Assembly (NCBI GenBank): GCA_963575745.1
Contig: CAUYUJ010015504.1
Span: 463,934-525,933 of the forward strand
Length of the DNA: 62,000 bases
DNA from: Prorocentrum cordatum
Lineage: Eukaryota; Sar; Dinophyceae; Prorocentrales; Prorocentraceae
Reading direction: 5' to 3'
A program made the position numbers and the translations under genes. Below are positions 26,900 to 37,218 of the stretch, one piece after another; within the stretch, counting starts at the first letter, position 1, and each line of letters starts with the position of its first letter. The notes under the pieces are model-generated. The model searched no databases. It saw nothing but the letters and a program-made list of their open reading frames with translations, and was not told where the DNA came from.

Positions 26900-28030
26900 C
26901 ACCAATCCACGATCGAAGGGGCTGCGTGGAAGGGCCCCCGAACACCAGCGACCACCCTCCCCCCCTGCGCCAGCAAGACGGGGCCCGAGGGCCAGGACTG
27001 CCATACTGGCGCAGGGAGGAGGCCCGGGTGCCTGGCTGCCCCAGAGCTTCCGCACCGCGGGGGCAGGAGGGCCGATCCTCCAGACGGTCCGCAGACCGAG
27101 GGGGGCGGAACAACCACGAAGAAGCTACTTACACAACTGGCACCACCACTCGGCCGCCTCGGTCTGATCTGCCGGGCGGGTCAGGGGCCACGGCTTCGAG
27201 AGGTGCAAGGCCTTAGGCCACGGGCACCTCCCTTTCAAGATCTGCGCACGCTGTTTGTCAAAAGCCTGGTTGCAGGGACCCGCGAGCTTTCGGGGGAGCC
27301 CCGAGGTGTGGACCCCGCACTCTAGACTAGAAACCAAAAGCAAACCAATCTCCTCAGCCCGGCAGCCGTACAATTTTTGGGAACGGAGCGGCTGCCGAAT
27401 TTCTAGCAGCTGCTTTAAGCTGTACGTCTACCTGACGCCTGCTGTTTTCGGAACGATCTGGCGCACTCGATGCACCTCCAACACGAAAAACTCCAAACCA
27501 CGCGGTGGGGACGGCCACTGGGCCACAGCTTCCGCCTCGGGGCCCCAGGCTCCCTGGCCAAATCCTCCGAAAAGCTCTTTCGCCGTCGGGGTGTCACCCA
27601 AAAGCTGACCCATGTCAATTGCTACTTTCTCCCAACCCGCAAGGCACACTTCGTAGAGACTGGTGTCTTGAAGCGCGTACGCATGATGTGAACGTACTCC
27701 ATCTCTCGCGTACTCGTCGGCCTTGTCGTTGCCCGCTTTGTGGCGAGCTGCGTTGCCCGAGCACTCTGAACGGACGTGGGCATTGACCTTTCTTTCTCCA
27801 GACGAAAAGCAGGTACTCTTGACCTGTCAAGGGCACGCCCTACTTCTGACAGCGGGCTGGCTCCTGAGAGGGCGGCGAAAGGCTTTTGAACCCTCCGAAC
27901 AAGGCCTGGCAGTCGATGCGCACTAGATACGACTGTGGAATTCACCTCTACGGCCTCGAAGTGCTGAACGCCCGAGAGGAGCCCGTATACACCCAAAGCA
28001 ACACCCTGGGGAAGGAATCCAGGAACGTTT
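26900..28030. other. Unassigned stretch, possibly decayed coding DNA
   Basis: The minus strand at about 27430-27650 reads a peptide with normal amino-acid balance (GWEKVAIDMGQLLGD and beyond), and other minus-strand pieces near 27150-27370 and 27640-28000 look similar, each in a different frame and interrupted. This pattern fits an old pseudogene or element fragment. I do not recognise the family. Confidence 0.3.
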
Positions 28031-28049
28031 CCAAAGATGCCTCTGAGAA

Positions 28050-28175
28050 GCTCGCCATCCTCCTCCTCTTCCTCCTCCTCCTCCTCCTCCTCCGTCTCTT
28101 CCTCCTCCTCCTCCTCGTCCTCCTCCTCCTCCCTCCTCCCTCTTCCCTCCTCCCTCCTCCCTTGTCCCTCCTCCG
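28050..28175. repeat. CCT microsatellite
   Basis: CTCCTCCT with CGT and CTT interruptions, grading to CCCTCCTCCCT. Confidence 0.85.
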
Positions 28176-28274
28176 TCCTGGGAACTGCTTGCGCTAGGCC
28201 ACGGTCTGGTTCACTGCGACCAGGGGCCTTGGACAAAATTAGGACTCGTCTGTTCCTGGGGCTCCTTCTTCTGG

Positions 28275-29340
28275 CTATGTTGGCCTGTGTTTCCTGTTGT
28301 GAGGGGGAGCCCCTTGGATAGCCTGGCAAACCTTCCCCAGACTATTGAAGCGCAAATGCCCCGAACAGCCACACACCTCGCACCACCAGAACCAGCGCAA
28401 GCACCGAATCTTTTGGGACCCATGGATCTGGTGGAGAACGCCCGCACCAGGAGAGCTCAACCACGAACTCAATGGAAAGACTCTCGTGGGTGCCGTGAGA
28501 CACCGCTGGCAGACAGAAGCTCCAGTCACGCGGACTGAAACTTCATGGACAGTGGCTTCACGGGCATTCAATCGAGCGGCCACCCTCTCTTCCTGTCGGG
28601 CCCGCTTTGCCGCCACCGATGTCCAGGGGTTCAAGCCCATGGCGCGTGAGCATCTTTATTCCGTGCCTTGGCCTCCTCCAGGCCAACAGCAAGCAAGTGG
28701 CCCAGAACGCGGGAGGCCAAATCGTCGACCCGAGCAACCTTGGCCAAAACGTCCTGGGGCAGATTGGCTAAACCTGCTCCGCGCCAGGCCGCTAGGTCGG
28801 CCGCTTCGTTTACTCTAAACTCGGCCTCCGCCACTTGGTGGCCGATACCAGCCTCAGTGAGGTGGCTCTTGATCTTGCGAAAAGTGGCCACTCCAGGCCT
28901 CTGGTGATATTCATGCCAGAAGCGGGTCCAGGCTGCGGCAGGCAAGGGAGCGACATTTCCTGGGCCATCCTGGATCGTTCCCAAGACGCAGGCACAATCA
29001 ACCACACAAACCCCAGGCCCCGAGGTCTGACGCAAGGCCTGGATGAGGCATTCGAGTTCCGCGAGGGGCACCCCGGGCAGTCCCATGTACACACCCGTTA
29101 AACCTAACTGCGGAGCTCCATCCACATCTACCAAACCGCACATCACCCAAATGGGCACCTCCACTCCCATCGGCTCCTACATCAGCACCTGGGGTAGCTC
29201 TAGGCGAAGTCCTTCCTCAATACCTCCTTCCGCATGGAAATCCCACTCTGGCAATGTGTCCACGTGCGGGTACATCCACATGACAGGGACGAGTCCTCGG
29301 TGCCAGAAGCATGGCCAGTCCTCGTGCTCCACGTGGACTT
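28275..29340 (-). pseudogene. LINE B: decayed 3' end of a LINE (RNase H and zinc region)
   Basis: From the 5' side on the minus strand, a peptide EDWPCFWHRGLVP (about 29310) resembles the region between RT and RNase H in dinoflagellate LINEs. In a different frame near 29175, GADGSGG matches the first RNase H motif. The open frame 28631-29170 then carries LAELECLIQAL (catalytic Glu), VVDCACV (Asp) and KIKSHLT with NEAADLAAW (C-terminal Asp). Finally 28275-28640 encodes a C-x2-C pair (WWCEVCG) with Cys upstream and downstream, the usual zinc region after RNase H. At least two frame changes and a TAG at 29177-29179 show that it is a relic. Confidence 0.65.
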
Positions 29341-29344
29341 ACTT

Positions 29345-29695
29345 GCGGGAACAGGTCGAACGCCGCCCCTTCGGACGGCTAAAGGCAAGTACGCGTCCAT
29401 TGCTGGTGTAGCAGATCCTCTGCTAGCAGCGGGTGTACTCGGGCAGCGAGGCATCTGGGGCATCCTTGCTTGTCTGGCTCCTGATCAGATTTTCTGGTCT
29501 CTGGCCACAGCGCTCACGTTGCAATCCTTTCTAACATGGCCGCGTGGCCGTGCGTCTTTCTCCGTCGGAGTTGCCTGCACTTCCGCTGGAGTACTGTTAG
29601 GTCAGCGCCATATGCCAGGCCTTTACCGCAGAAATGGTTTGACGCTTGGTCGCTCCAGATATGCTGCTCCAAGGACCCTTCGAACTCCGCCAAGT
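29345..29695. other. Probable further LINE B remnant, unresolved
   Basis: Minus-strand frames here are short and interrupted. The piece just upstream of LINE B reads FDLFPQ near 29360, compatible with the same element, but I cannot define a domain. Confidence 0.3.
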
Positions 29696-29699
29696 TTCC

Positions 29700-29895
29700 T
29701 CTTCCGTCCTCCATCCTCCATCCTCCGTCCTCCCTCTTTCCTCCTCCTCCTCCCTCCTTCTTCTCCCCTCCTGCCTCCTCCCTCCGCCTTCCTCCACCCT
29801 CCGCCTCCTCCTCCCCCTCCTCCTCCTCCTCCTCCCCTTTCTCCTCCTCCTCCTCCTCCCCCTCCTCCTCCTCCTCCTCCTCCTCCTCCGCCTCC
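29700..29895. repeat. CCT microsatellite
   Basis: CCATCCTCC and CTCCTCCT runs of about 190 bases. Confidence 0.9.
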
Positions 29896-30019
29896 TTCCC
29901 TTCCTGCTCATCACCGTCATAATCATCATAAACATGTCGAAACTCATCGTCAGCGTATCCTCGATGGACCGCGATAGCGGTGCACTGGCGTAAACGTGGA
30001 GGTGGTGACAGTGGAACAA

Positions 30020-30415
30020 TTTTTTCGAGCGGCCAGTCCGGGGGGCTCGGCTCAAGGTTCTTGCCAGGCCCAGGAGCTTGATGCCCCGAGGTGGTAGGCG
30101 GGTGGCTCTGGAACGAACGAACACCTGAGCCAGAATTACACCAGACGGGGGGAGGTCAAGGATGCGCTGCAGTGCTGGCGCACGGAGGCGCATCCTCGAT
30201 GGACCCAAAAAGGAAGGTGGAAGTGATGGTGGTGCCCCTTTTTTCGGGCGGCGTTTCTGGGGGCCATTGCTCAGGGGCCCTACCGCTCCCAGGACGTGGG
30301 CGCCCCCCCCGCGCGATGGGAGCGCGACGCCCGTCAAGGGGGGGGGGCCAGAGGTGGGGGGGGGGGTGCTGGCCCCAACGTGGACGCCGCGAGCGTCGGA
30401 AGCCCATCCGCCTTC
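30020..30415. other. GC-rich stretch with partial direct repeat
   Basis: CATCCTCGATGGACC followed by a purine run, and TTTTTTCGGGCGGC or TTTTTTCGAGCGGC, occur at about 29957-30035 and 30190-30250, which suggests a diverged duplication of about 230 bp. Homopolymer G runs lie at 30340-30365. Confidence 0.45.
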
Positions 30416-32482
30416 TCACCCCTCTCCTTCTCCCCCGTTCGCAGCGCCGCCGCCGCTACTCGTCGCTCGCGTGCGCGCGGGGGCCGAGGCGCGCCGCGCG
30501 GCCTCGCGGAGTCTTCCGCGCTCGGGGGGCCGCCGCTGAACAGCCGGGGACGCGCCCAAAGGCGAGCGCTCGACGGCCTCCGAGCGGGGAGGCGTTCCGA
30601 CAGGGCGTCGAACGGAGCCGCTGCCGCGCCGCGAGCGCCGCGGCAGGCGCAGCCTCCAAGGCCGCCTCGCGGGGCGGCCGCTCTCCCGGCTCGTGCCTCC
30701 CTCCCCTTGGGGGTGGTATCCCGGGCTTCTGGGGGCCTTCATCGGGTCGTCCATCGCGTGCCACCTCGGATCCCCGGGGCCCCCCGCCAGCGCGTTGGCC
30801 TGCCGGGGCGAAGCTGCCGAGTGTTCTCGCCCTCGAACTCGACGGGCCCCCTGGGCCTCCACCCTCTGCAGTCGCCCGCCGATCACCGCTGGCGCGAGCT
30901 CGGCCGCCAGCGGCGAGGGGGCTCTGTTCTTGTCGGACCAGTCGACGCCAGAAGTCCTTGAGCACGCGGCCCCCAGGGGCAGTCTCTCCAAGACAAGGAC
31001 CGTCGCCGCCTCGCGCCCAGGCACCCCCGTCCAGCCGCCATCTCGTTCGCGTGGGCGGCGCCGAACTCGGCCGCCCCCAACCGCCAGTTGACCCGCCGAG
31101 CCGCTCTCGCCCCCGAGGAGGGGCACATGGCGCAGGTGGCGAAGTCGCGGCGGCGGGGGCCGATCCAAACTTACTCGGGGCCGCCCCGCGTCATGGCCGT
31201 CTGCCCCGGAAGACCTGAGCAACCAACGCGAATGAGCCCAATGAGAGCAGTCCGCCTCCCGCGTCGCTCCGGCCTGGTCGCCCCTCGTCAGTCGGCGTGG
31301 GCGAGCTGCCACATTGGCCAGCCAACGGGCGATCGCTCGCAGCGCGGTGCTGAACCGCCCGCTACTCCGAGGCGCTCGAGATGCCGAAAGTGCCGACGGC
31401 GTTGCCGTAGATCTCGCTGCCAAATTCGCTGGCCAGCGTGCCCCCCTCGCCCTCGCGAGTCTTGCCGAGCCGATGCGCGCTCTTTGCGTCGGTGGCGAGC
31501 GCGGAGAGGGCTCCGCAATGGCCCCTGTGACCTTGCGTGCGTCGGCGCGCGCCTGGCACCTCTTGCCGCTCGCGCCCTCCAGGACCGCCAACACTGCGAT
31601 GGGGTGGTTGCCGTGGAAGCGGCAGCGCGACTGCTCCGCGGACCACTGGGCCATCCTGCCCGACTTCGCCTTGTCCGCGAAGCGCTCCCAGAGCCAATCG
31701 CCGAGGTCCTCCGCGCTGCCGTGCTGAGCCTCTTCTGGGATGGCCCTGTTGGCCGCCTCCTGGTCGAGGCGCGCGACGAGGGGCGAAGCGTTGCCGCGTT
31801 GGCTGGGCCCCCGCCCCGAAGGGTCGCGCGGGGCCTCGCCGCTTCTCGCGCTGGTCGAGGCGCGCGGCGCGGGGGGCGACGCGCCAGCGCGCGGGCCAGG
31901 CCCCCGCCCCGAAGGGTCGTTGAGCCCCGCCGGTGCCGGCGCTCGCGCCCGCCATCGGGGGCCCCCCTGGCTGCCTCGCGAACCTCGTCGCAAGGTTGAA
32001 CAGCTCGCTCGGGTCGGCCCCGGTCGGGCGCGCGCCCGCCGCCCGCTCGGCTTCGCGGCTGCCAGGCCGCCCATGGATTGTTCGATCTCCTCGACGAGCT
32101 CGACCCCAAGTCCGGGGACTTCCCAGGGCCCGGATCCCAGCGCCCAAACGCAGAGGGGGGCGCGCCCCCGTGGGAGCCCCCCGGGAACTCGCCGCGTTCG
32201 CCGCGTTTGCGGTGGCCCGGCGCCACCGGAATGAGCGGGGGGGGCCTCGAGGGCGCTTGCTCCTTCGATCTCTGCTCGCCACGCTGCTATGGTGGCGTCC
32301 GCGTGGCCGCCGGGGCCCCAGCTGCCGCGGTCCCCGAGGGCGCCGCCGTCGAGTTCCCGAGGGCGCCGCCGTCGAGTTCCGACGGCGCCTCGAACAGGTC
32401 TGGCCGCGTCGGAAGCCAGTCCGCAAAGGCCGCGGCGCCGCCCTTCCCGCCGTGGCGCTCGACGGGGAACGGGTTGCCCCAT
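30416..32482 (-). CDS. Long GC-rich open frame, unrecognised, doubtful gene
   Basis: A minus-strand frame of 688 codons in a block where all six frames are largely open. Two things argue for old coding content: stretches with normal composition (for example a peptide containing LGDWLWERFADKAKSGRMAQ, about 31620-31680) and two in-protein repeats built on DPSGRGP at about 31800-31930. Against it, other normal-looking peptides (ending SEIYGNAVGTFG, near 31400) lie in a different minus-strand frame. It may be a frameshifted pseudogene or a gene with introns. I cannot assign a function. Confidence 0.2.
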   Translation of the reverse strand: MGQPVPRRAPRREGRRRGLCGLASDAARPVRGAVGTRRRRPRELDGGALGDRGSWGPGGHADATIAAWRAEIEGASALEAPPAHSGGAGPPQTRRTRRVPGGLPRGRAPLCVWALGSGPWEVPGLGVELVEEIEQSMGGLAAAKPSGRRARARPGPTRASCSTLRRGSRGSQGGPRWRARAPAPAGLNDPSGRGPGPRAGASPPAPRASTSARSGEAPRDPSGRGPSQRGNASPLVARLDQEAANRAIPEEAQHGSAEDLGDWLWERFADKAKSGRMAQWSAEQSRCRFHGNHPIAVLAVLEGASGKRCQARADARKVTGAIAEPSPRSPPTQRARIGSARLARARGARWPANLAARSTATPSALSASRAPRSSGRFSTALRAIARWLANVAARPRRLTRGDQAGATREADCSHWAHSRWLLRSSGADGHDAGRPRVSLDRPPPPRLRHLRHVPLLGGESGSAGQLAVGGGRVRRRPRERDGGWTGVPGREAATVLVLERLPLGAACSRTSGVDWSDKNRAPSPLAAELAPAVIGGRLQRVEAQGARRVRGREHSAASPRQANALAGGPGDPRWHAMDDPMKAPRSPGYHPQGEGGTSRESGRPARRPWRLRLPRRSRRGSGSVRRPVGTPPRSEAVERSPLGASPAVQRRPPERGRLREAARRASAPARTRATSSGGGAANGGEGEG

Positions 32483-32548
32483 TCGCGCGGCGGGGCCTTG
32501 GCCTCGTCTCCGCCGACGTAGGGCTCACCTCCGCCCAGCGGGGCGCTG

Positions 32549-32550
<2 letters not shown>

Positions 32551-32647
<97 letters not shown>

Positions 32648-32887
32648 GTTGTTGTTGTTTTGATTTGGTTGTTGTCTCTCTCTCTCTCTCTCTCCCTCTC
32701 TCTCTCTATTTATCTCTCCTTTCTCTCTCTCTCTCTCTCGTTTTTTGTTCTCTTTCTCTCTCTCTCATCATCTCTCTCTCGCTCTTTGTTGTTGTCTGTA
32801 TTGTTTCTCTTTCTCTATATTGTATCTCTCTCTCTCTCCGTCTCTCTCTATATATAATGTTTATTCCTTTCTCTTTGTGTTCTCTCC

Positions 32888-32918
<31 letters not shown>

Positions 32919-33080
32919 CCTCTTTATGTGTTTGTTGTTTATCTCTCTCTCTCGTATCTCTCTCTATATATATGTATATATTACTTTCTCGTTTTCTGTC
33001 GGGAAATCTCTATATGTTTATATATATATAAATGTGTTTATATGTATGTGTACTTTATATATATATATATATGCACCTAA
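32551..33080. repeat. CT microsatellite with decaying downstream part
   Basis: A perfect CT run of about 47 units (about 32551-32644) is followed by 350 bases of broken CT, GTTGTT and TATA words, ending in TATATATA runs near 33020-33075. The gradient from perfect to degraded suggests polar decay. Confidence 0.95.
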
Positions 33081-33189
33081 ACATATAGAAATAACATAAC
33101 ATATATCTATATATCTAATGTGATAATCACATAGATGCGCGGGCCCCTGCTCGGCGCCCCCGCGCACTCGCCCTGCGCCGCGCGCGCGT

Positions 33190-33777
33190 CTACCGAGCGG
33201 CTTTGGGCGGGGTTCCCCCTCCCGTGTTGGGCGGCGAGCCGCTTGGCCAGCGCGCCGACGCCCTGCGCCATCTAACCGCGCACCTGCGGGGGCCAGGTTG
33301 CGGCGTGCCTGTCGACGAAGTCGAGGGGCCCGTCCAAAGGTTGAACGTCGGCGGCTGCCGCGTGCCGGCGGGGCGCTGGTTGCGAAGGTGGCCCGCCTGA
33401 ACGTTGCTGATGTTCCCGGGCGGCTCGAAAAAGCTGTCTGCCTGCCCGCTGCTCGCCAGTTGCACCTTCTGAGCGCGGAGGGCGACGCCGGCGAACAGGC
33501 TGGGCGCCTGGCCCTTCTTCCGCTGCTCTTCATTTCTGACCGTGGGCCGTGGGGCGGCGGGGCCCCGGGCCCTGGGCGCGCCCCGCTCGCCTGTTGCCAG
33601 CCGCCTGAAGTGGTCGCCCTGCCGCGCCGCGTCGGGGAGGCCGGCGTCGCCCGACTCGGCCGGGCCTGCCTGTCCCAAGCGCGCGGCGACGCTCAGTCGG
33701 CGAGCGAAGGCTGCGACTTTTGTCCGACGCTTCTGTCCAGGAAGATGCCGATCTCTTTCGGCTGCGTCTGCGCCCAC
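33190..33777 (-). CDS. Open frame with partly normal composition, unrecognised
   Basis: A minus-strand frame of 195 codons. The middle part, about residues 78-150, has ordinary composition (Asn, Gln, Lys, Phe). The ends are Arg/Ala/Gly-rich as in shadows of GC-rich DNA. It lies on the same strand as the doubtful 30.4-32.5 kb frame and might belong with it, but a CT tract separates them. No family resemblance. Confidence 0.15.
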   Translation of the reverse strand: MGADAAERDRHLPGQKRRTKVAAFARRLSVAARLGQAGPAESGDAGLPDAARQGDHFRRLATGERGAPRARGPAAPRPTVRNEEQRKKGQAPSLFAGVALRAQKVQLASSGQADSFFEPPGNISNVQAGHLRNQRPAGTRQPPTFNLWTGPSTSSTGTPQPGPRRCAVRWRRASARWPSGSPPNTGGGTPPKAAR

Positions 33778-33834
33778 CTCTGGGCGCGACTGAGCGGGCG
33801 CGGTGCCGCGGCGAGTCGCCTTTGTTTCATCAGA

Positions 33835-34273
33835 ATATACTTTTCATCCGTTTAATTTCATCCGTTTAAATTCATCCGGTTTACATTCGTCCGGTTAAAA
33901 TTCGCCCGGGTTTAACATCATCCGGTGTTGATTCCCCCGGTTTTCATTCGTCTGGTTTAAATTTACCTGGTTGCAATTTTCTTTGTGTGCCACTATGTGG
34001 TTCGCGTTGTCTATTTGGTCCATTCCGTTGCAAAAACGCGTCTGGTGTAATTTCGTCTGGTTTAAATTTGTCTGGCTTGAATTCATCCGTTCATCCGGTT
34101 TTCATTCGCACGGTTTAAATTCATATGGTTCTAATTCGTCCGTTTTAAACTCATCCGGCTTGAATTCGCGAGGTCTAAATTCATCCGGTTTTATTGTGTC
34201 CGCTTTAAATTCATCCGGCTTTAATTCGCCCGATTTGAATGCATCCTGGTTTAATTCTCTCGGTGTGAAATTC
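33835..34273 (+). repeat. AT-rich tandem array of TTTAAATTCATCCGG units
   Basis: Units of about 15-18 bases, such as TTTAAATTCATCCGG, TTCGTCCGG and TTCGCCCGG, run for about 440 bases with an interruption at about 33970-34040. This is an island of low GC in a GC-rich neighbourhood. Inverted copies lie at 35193-35258. Confidence 0.8.
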
Positions 34274-34512
34274 TCCCAGAGGGCGTCCCGTGTAGGAAAC
34301 GGCGCGTGCGCCAGAACGCCTCAATTCTGAATTCGGAACCCGGCCGAAGTCGGAAAATAGGGGGCTGGAGTCGGGAACGCGGGAGCTGGAGTCGGAATGA
34401 CGGGCGCTGGATTCTGAAAGTTGGCAGCTGGGAGCGGGAAACTGGGAGACGGAGCCAAAGGGACGGGCGTCGGAGTCGGAAAATTGGGAGCTGAATTCGA
34501 AGAGATGGGAGA
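34274..34512 (+). repeat. Left arm of a large inverted repeat
   Basis: The approximately 238-bp arm begins TCCCAGAGGGCGTCCCGTG and runs through CCGGCCGAAGTCGGAAAAT and GGGAGCTGGAGTCGG words. It is the reverse complement, with scattered differences, of 35342-35580. It continues into a related tandem of GGAGTCGGAAAATTGGG units to about 34720. Confidence 0.8.
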
Positions 34513-34720
34513 TGGGGTTGGAAAATTGGGCGTCGGAGTCGGAAAATGAGGAGACTGAATCGGAGATTTGGGAACCAGAGCCGGAGAGATGGGAGCTGGA
34601 ATCGGTTGGGAGCCGGAGTCGGGGAGAAGAGCGCTAGAGTCGGAAAGTTCGGGGTTGGAGTCAGAAATTTGTGAGCGGAGGATGGGGAATGGGGAATGGG
34701 AAATAATTAGGCGGACCACA
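34513..34720 (+). repeat. GGAGTCGG/GGGAGATGG tandem units
   Basis: Units of about 24-30 bases such as GGAGTCGGAAAATTGGGCGT and GGAGCCGGAGAGATGGGAGC continue the inner part of the left arm. Confidence 0.65.
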
Positions 34721-34729
34721 ATGAACGCC

Positions 34730-35190
34730 TTTTCGAACGACGGGAGCACAGCGCCGATCCGAGAAGGAGGCCCACGCTATAGCGGCAACACCATTTTGAA
34801 ACGTCGGAAACAATCAGATTGCACAACAAAACGTAAAACAACACCAGTTGTTGACATTCTCCGTGTAAAACACACTTGGCGGGGTGGGAGAAATTCTGCG
34901 AAACTTCGGTGGAGGAAGGAGAATAGCACCCATATTGTTTGACTGTGGAGGGAGGAAAGAAGAGGAGGGACAACCAGATCTCCCGACCCCTATCAGCTAG
35001 AACCCCATGTGGGATGACCAGAATTGGCAACAACACTCGTGTATTTCAGGCGGCTGAAGTGGCTGAGCTGAAGAGCCCGGAGAACATCGGTTCAAGTTTT
35101 ATATGAAAACACCCCCGCACAACATGTATGCCCGGACCCCGGGGAACATCCTGGCAAATAAAAAAAACTTCTCCAAATCCAATCCTAAAT
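34730..35190. other. Unique spacer inside the inverted repeat
   Basis: Lower GC. It includes CACAGCGCCGATCCGAGAAGG near 34749, which looks like a fragment of the family 1 hairpin ends. No gene is recognised. Confidence 0.35.
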
Positions 35191-35192
35191 TG

Positions 35193-35258
35193 AAGCCGGG
35201 CGAATTAAAACTGGATGAACTTAAACCGGGCAAATTAAAACCGGACGAATTCAAATAG
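35193..35258 (-). repeat. Inverted copies of the TTTAAATTCATCCGG unit
   Basis: GCCGGGCGAATTAAAACTGG, then ATGAACTTAAACCGGGCAAA and CCGGACGAATTCAAAT are reverse complements of the units in the 33.8-34.3 kb array. Confidence 0.75.
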
Positions 35259-35341
35259 GTGCGAGTGACAAGCGTTTTAGGCAATTGCGTTGCTCAATAA
35301 TTGTTTTCGTTTTCTTTGGTCAAGTGGTTGTTGCGATTTAC

Positions 35342-35580
35342 CAAATTTCCGAGTCCAGCTCCCATCTCTCCGAGTCCAGCTCCCAATTTTCCGACTCCGA
35401 CGCCCGTCTCTCCGACTCCGTCTCTCAGTTTCCCGCTTCCGGCTGCCAACTTTCAGAATCCAGCGCCCGTCATTCCGACTCCAGCTCCCACATTTTCGAC
35501 TCCGACTTCGGCCGAGTTCCGACTTCAGAATTGCGGCGCCCTGGCGCACCAGCCATTCCCTACACGGGACGTTCTCTGGG
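35342..35580 (-). repeat. Right arm of the large inverted repeat
   Basis: CCAGCTCCCATCTCTCCGAG through CCTACACGGGACG mirrors 34274-34512. The spacer between the arms is about 830 bases. Confidence 0.8.
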
Positions 35581-35599
35581 CGACATCGGCGCCGCTCCA

Positions 35600-36164
35600 G
35601 TCCGCTCTCCCTTTGTCCTCCTGTTCGTCCCGCTCCTTCCACCCCTCTGCTGCTTCTCGTCTCGCTTCAGCGCGGGCCACGTTTCTGAATCCGAATTGTC
35701 TTCATCATTGTCGCTCCCCTCATTTCCCCTCCTCCGCCTTTCCCTGGTCCTCTTATTCCTCTCTATCCTTCCGCTTTTGATTCTGTTGCTGCTGTTCGTC
35801 CTCATCCTCCTCTTCACGGCCATCCTCCTCCTCACTCGCCACCTCCCCCTCGTGGGCATGCAATTCCCGTTTTTCCGATTACGCACAACACGGATATGCC
35901 CGGAAAGGGCGCGGGCCCAGGGTTCTCTTTTAGTATTGTTTTGTTTTCCTCCGGTTTCGGCCGGCTACAATATTTGCGAGACAACAAAGTAAAGTACCAC
36001 TCGGCGTGGACAATTTGAGGGTGCTCCTAGCGAGACGATGGTTCTTGAAATCCCGATCGATAAATCACAGGGTGCGGGGCACATTTGGGTCAGGTGCACG
36101 AATCCGTGTGTTTTTACGCATGTTCCTATAGATTGGCCCTCTCCAGGAGGCCCCAGGAGGTCCC
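35600..36164. other. Unassigned stretch
   Basis: CT-rich near 35640-35860, with no motif in any frame. Partial, diverged units of the 64-bp satellite may begin near 36060. Confidence 0.35.
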
Positions 36165-36755
36165 AGGTCACCCAGAGTGGGTATCCAACATGGTTGTCCA
36201 GAGCTGGAGCCACGTGATTTCACTTGTCCATGCCACACAGTGGGGTATCTAACATGATTGCTCCGAATTGGAACTTTACGTTTTTACGTGTCCAGGCCAC
36301 CCAGGGGGGTATCTAACATGGTTGTCCCGAGCAAGGACCACGTGTTTTAACGTTTCCAGGCCACTCATGAGTGTATCTAACATGGTTGTCCCGAGCTGGC
36401 TCCACGTGCTTTTACGTGCCCTGGCCACACAGGGGGGTATCTAATATGGTTGTCCCGAGCAAGGACCACGTGCTTTAACGTTTCCAGGCCACGCAGGGAT
36501 GTATCTAGCATGATGTTCCCGAGCTGGCACCAGGTGTTTTTACGTGTCCAGGCCACCCATCGGGGTATCTAACATGGTTGTCCCGAGCAAGGACCACGTG
36601 CTTAAACGTGTCCGAGCCACCCTGGGGTGTATCTAACATGGTTGCCCAGAGCTGGATCCAGGTGTTTTTACGTGTCCAGGCCACCCAGTGGGGTATCTAA
36701 CATGATTGCCCCGAACTGGAACCACGTGTTTTCACGTGTCCGGGCCAGCCAACCT
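36165..36755 (+). repeat. 64-bp tandem repeat with dimeric (128-bp) structure
   Basis: The word ATCTAACATG, or a one- or two-base variant, begins at 36183, 36247, 36311, 36375, 36439, 36503, 36567, 36631 and 36695, exactly 64 bases apart each time. From 36311 to 36631 the next block alternates strictly between GAGCAAGGACCACGTG and GAGCTGGNNCCANGTG, so the real unit of amplification there is a dimer. Each unit ends in TTTTANCGTGTCC and most carry CACGTG. There is no coding potential. Confidence 0.95.
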
Positions 36756-36759
36756 GGCG

Positions 36760-37215
36760 CTGTTCGGACTGACGGGCGTGTGCTGACAAAACATACTTGA
36801 CGTGATTGCTTGCGCTGGGCAAGCACCTCTGACTGGATCTATCCTGTAAAACCTCCTCCAGTATTCCACCCTCACCCACTCGAGCACCCCGTGTCCCTCA
36901 TCCGTGTCCTCGTTCTGCTCATCTGCTCCCTCCACCCTTCTCATGCTCCTCCTACTTGCATCCCTCGTCATTATGTGTTTACGGTTGTTTTTCCTCCTCC
37001 TCCTCCTCCTCCTCCTCCTCCTCCTCCTCCTCATCCTGCTCCTACTCCTCCCTCTCCGTATCATCTTCGCCGTGGGGATTATGTTGAACTTATTTGGGGC
37101 CACGAAGCGTGTAAGCGGTTTGACTGAGTGGGCGTGGTCAGGCATGCGAAGCCTGCAATTTGAGCCTCCTGTGGAGCTCCTGTGGGGAAGCGCAAGGTGT
37201 GAAGCGTGCCCCGAA
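36760..37215. other. Unassigned stretch with a CCT run
   Basis: It contains a CCT run at 36990-37045. Otherwise no gene or repeat is recognised. Confidence 0.4.
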
Positions 37216-37218
37216 CTG

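Noticed and set aside
36165-36755. Possible CRISPR array (regular 64-bp period)
   Set aside because: Whole units repeat without unique spacers, no cas genes are present, and the context is eukaryotic.
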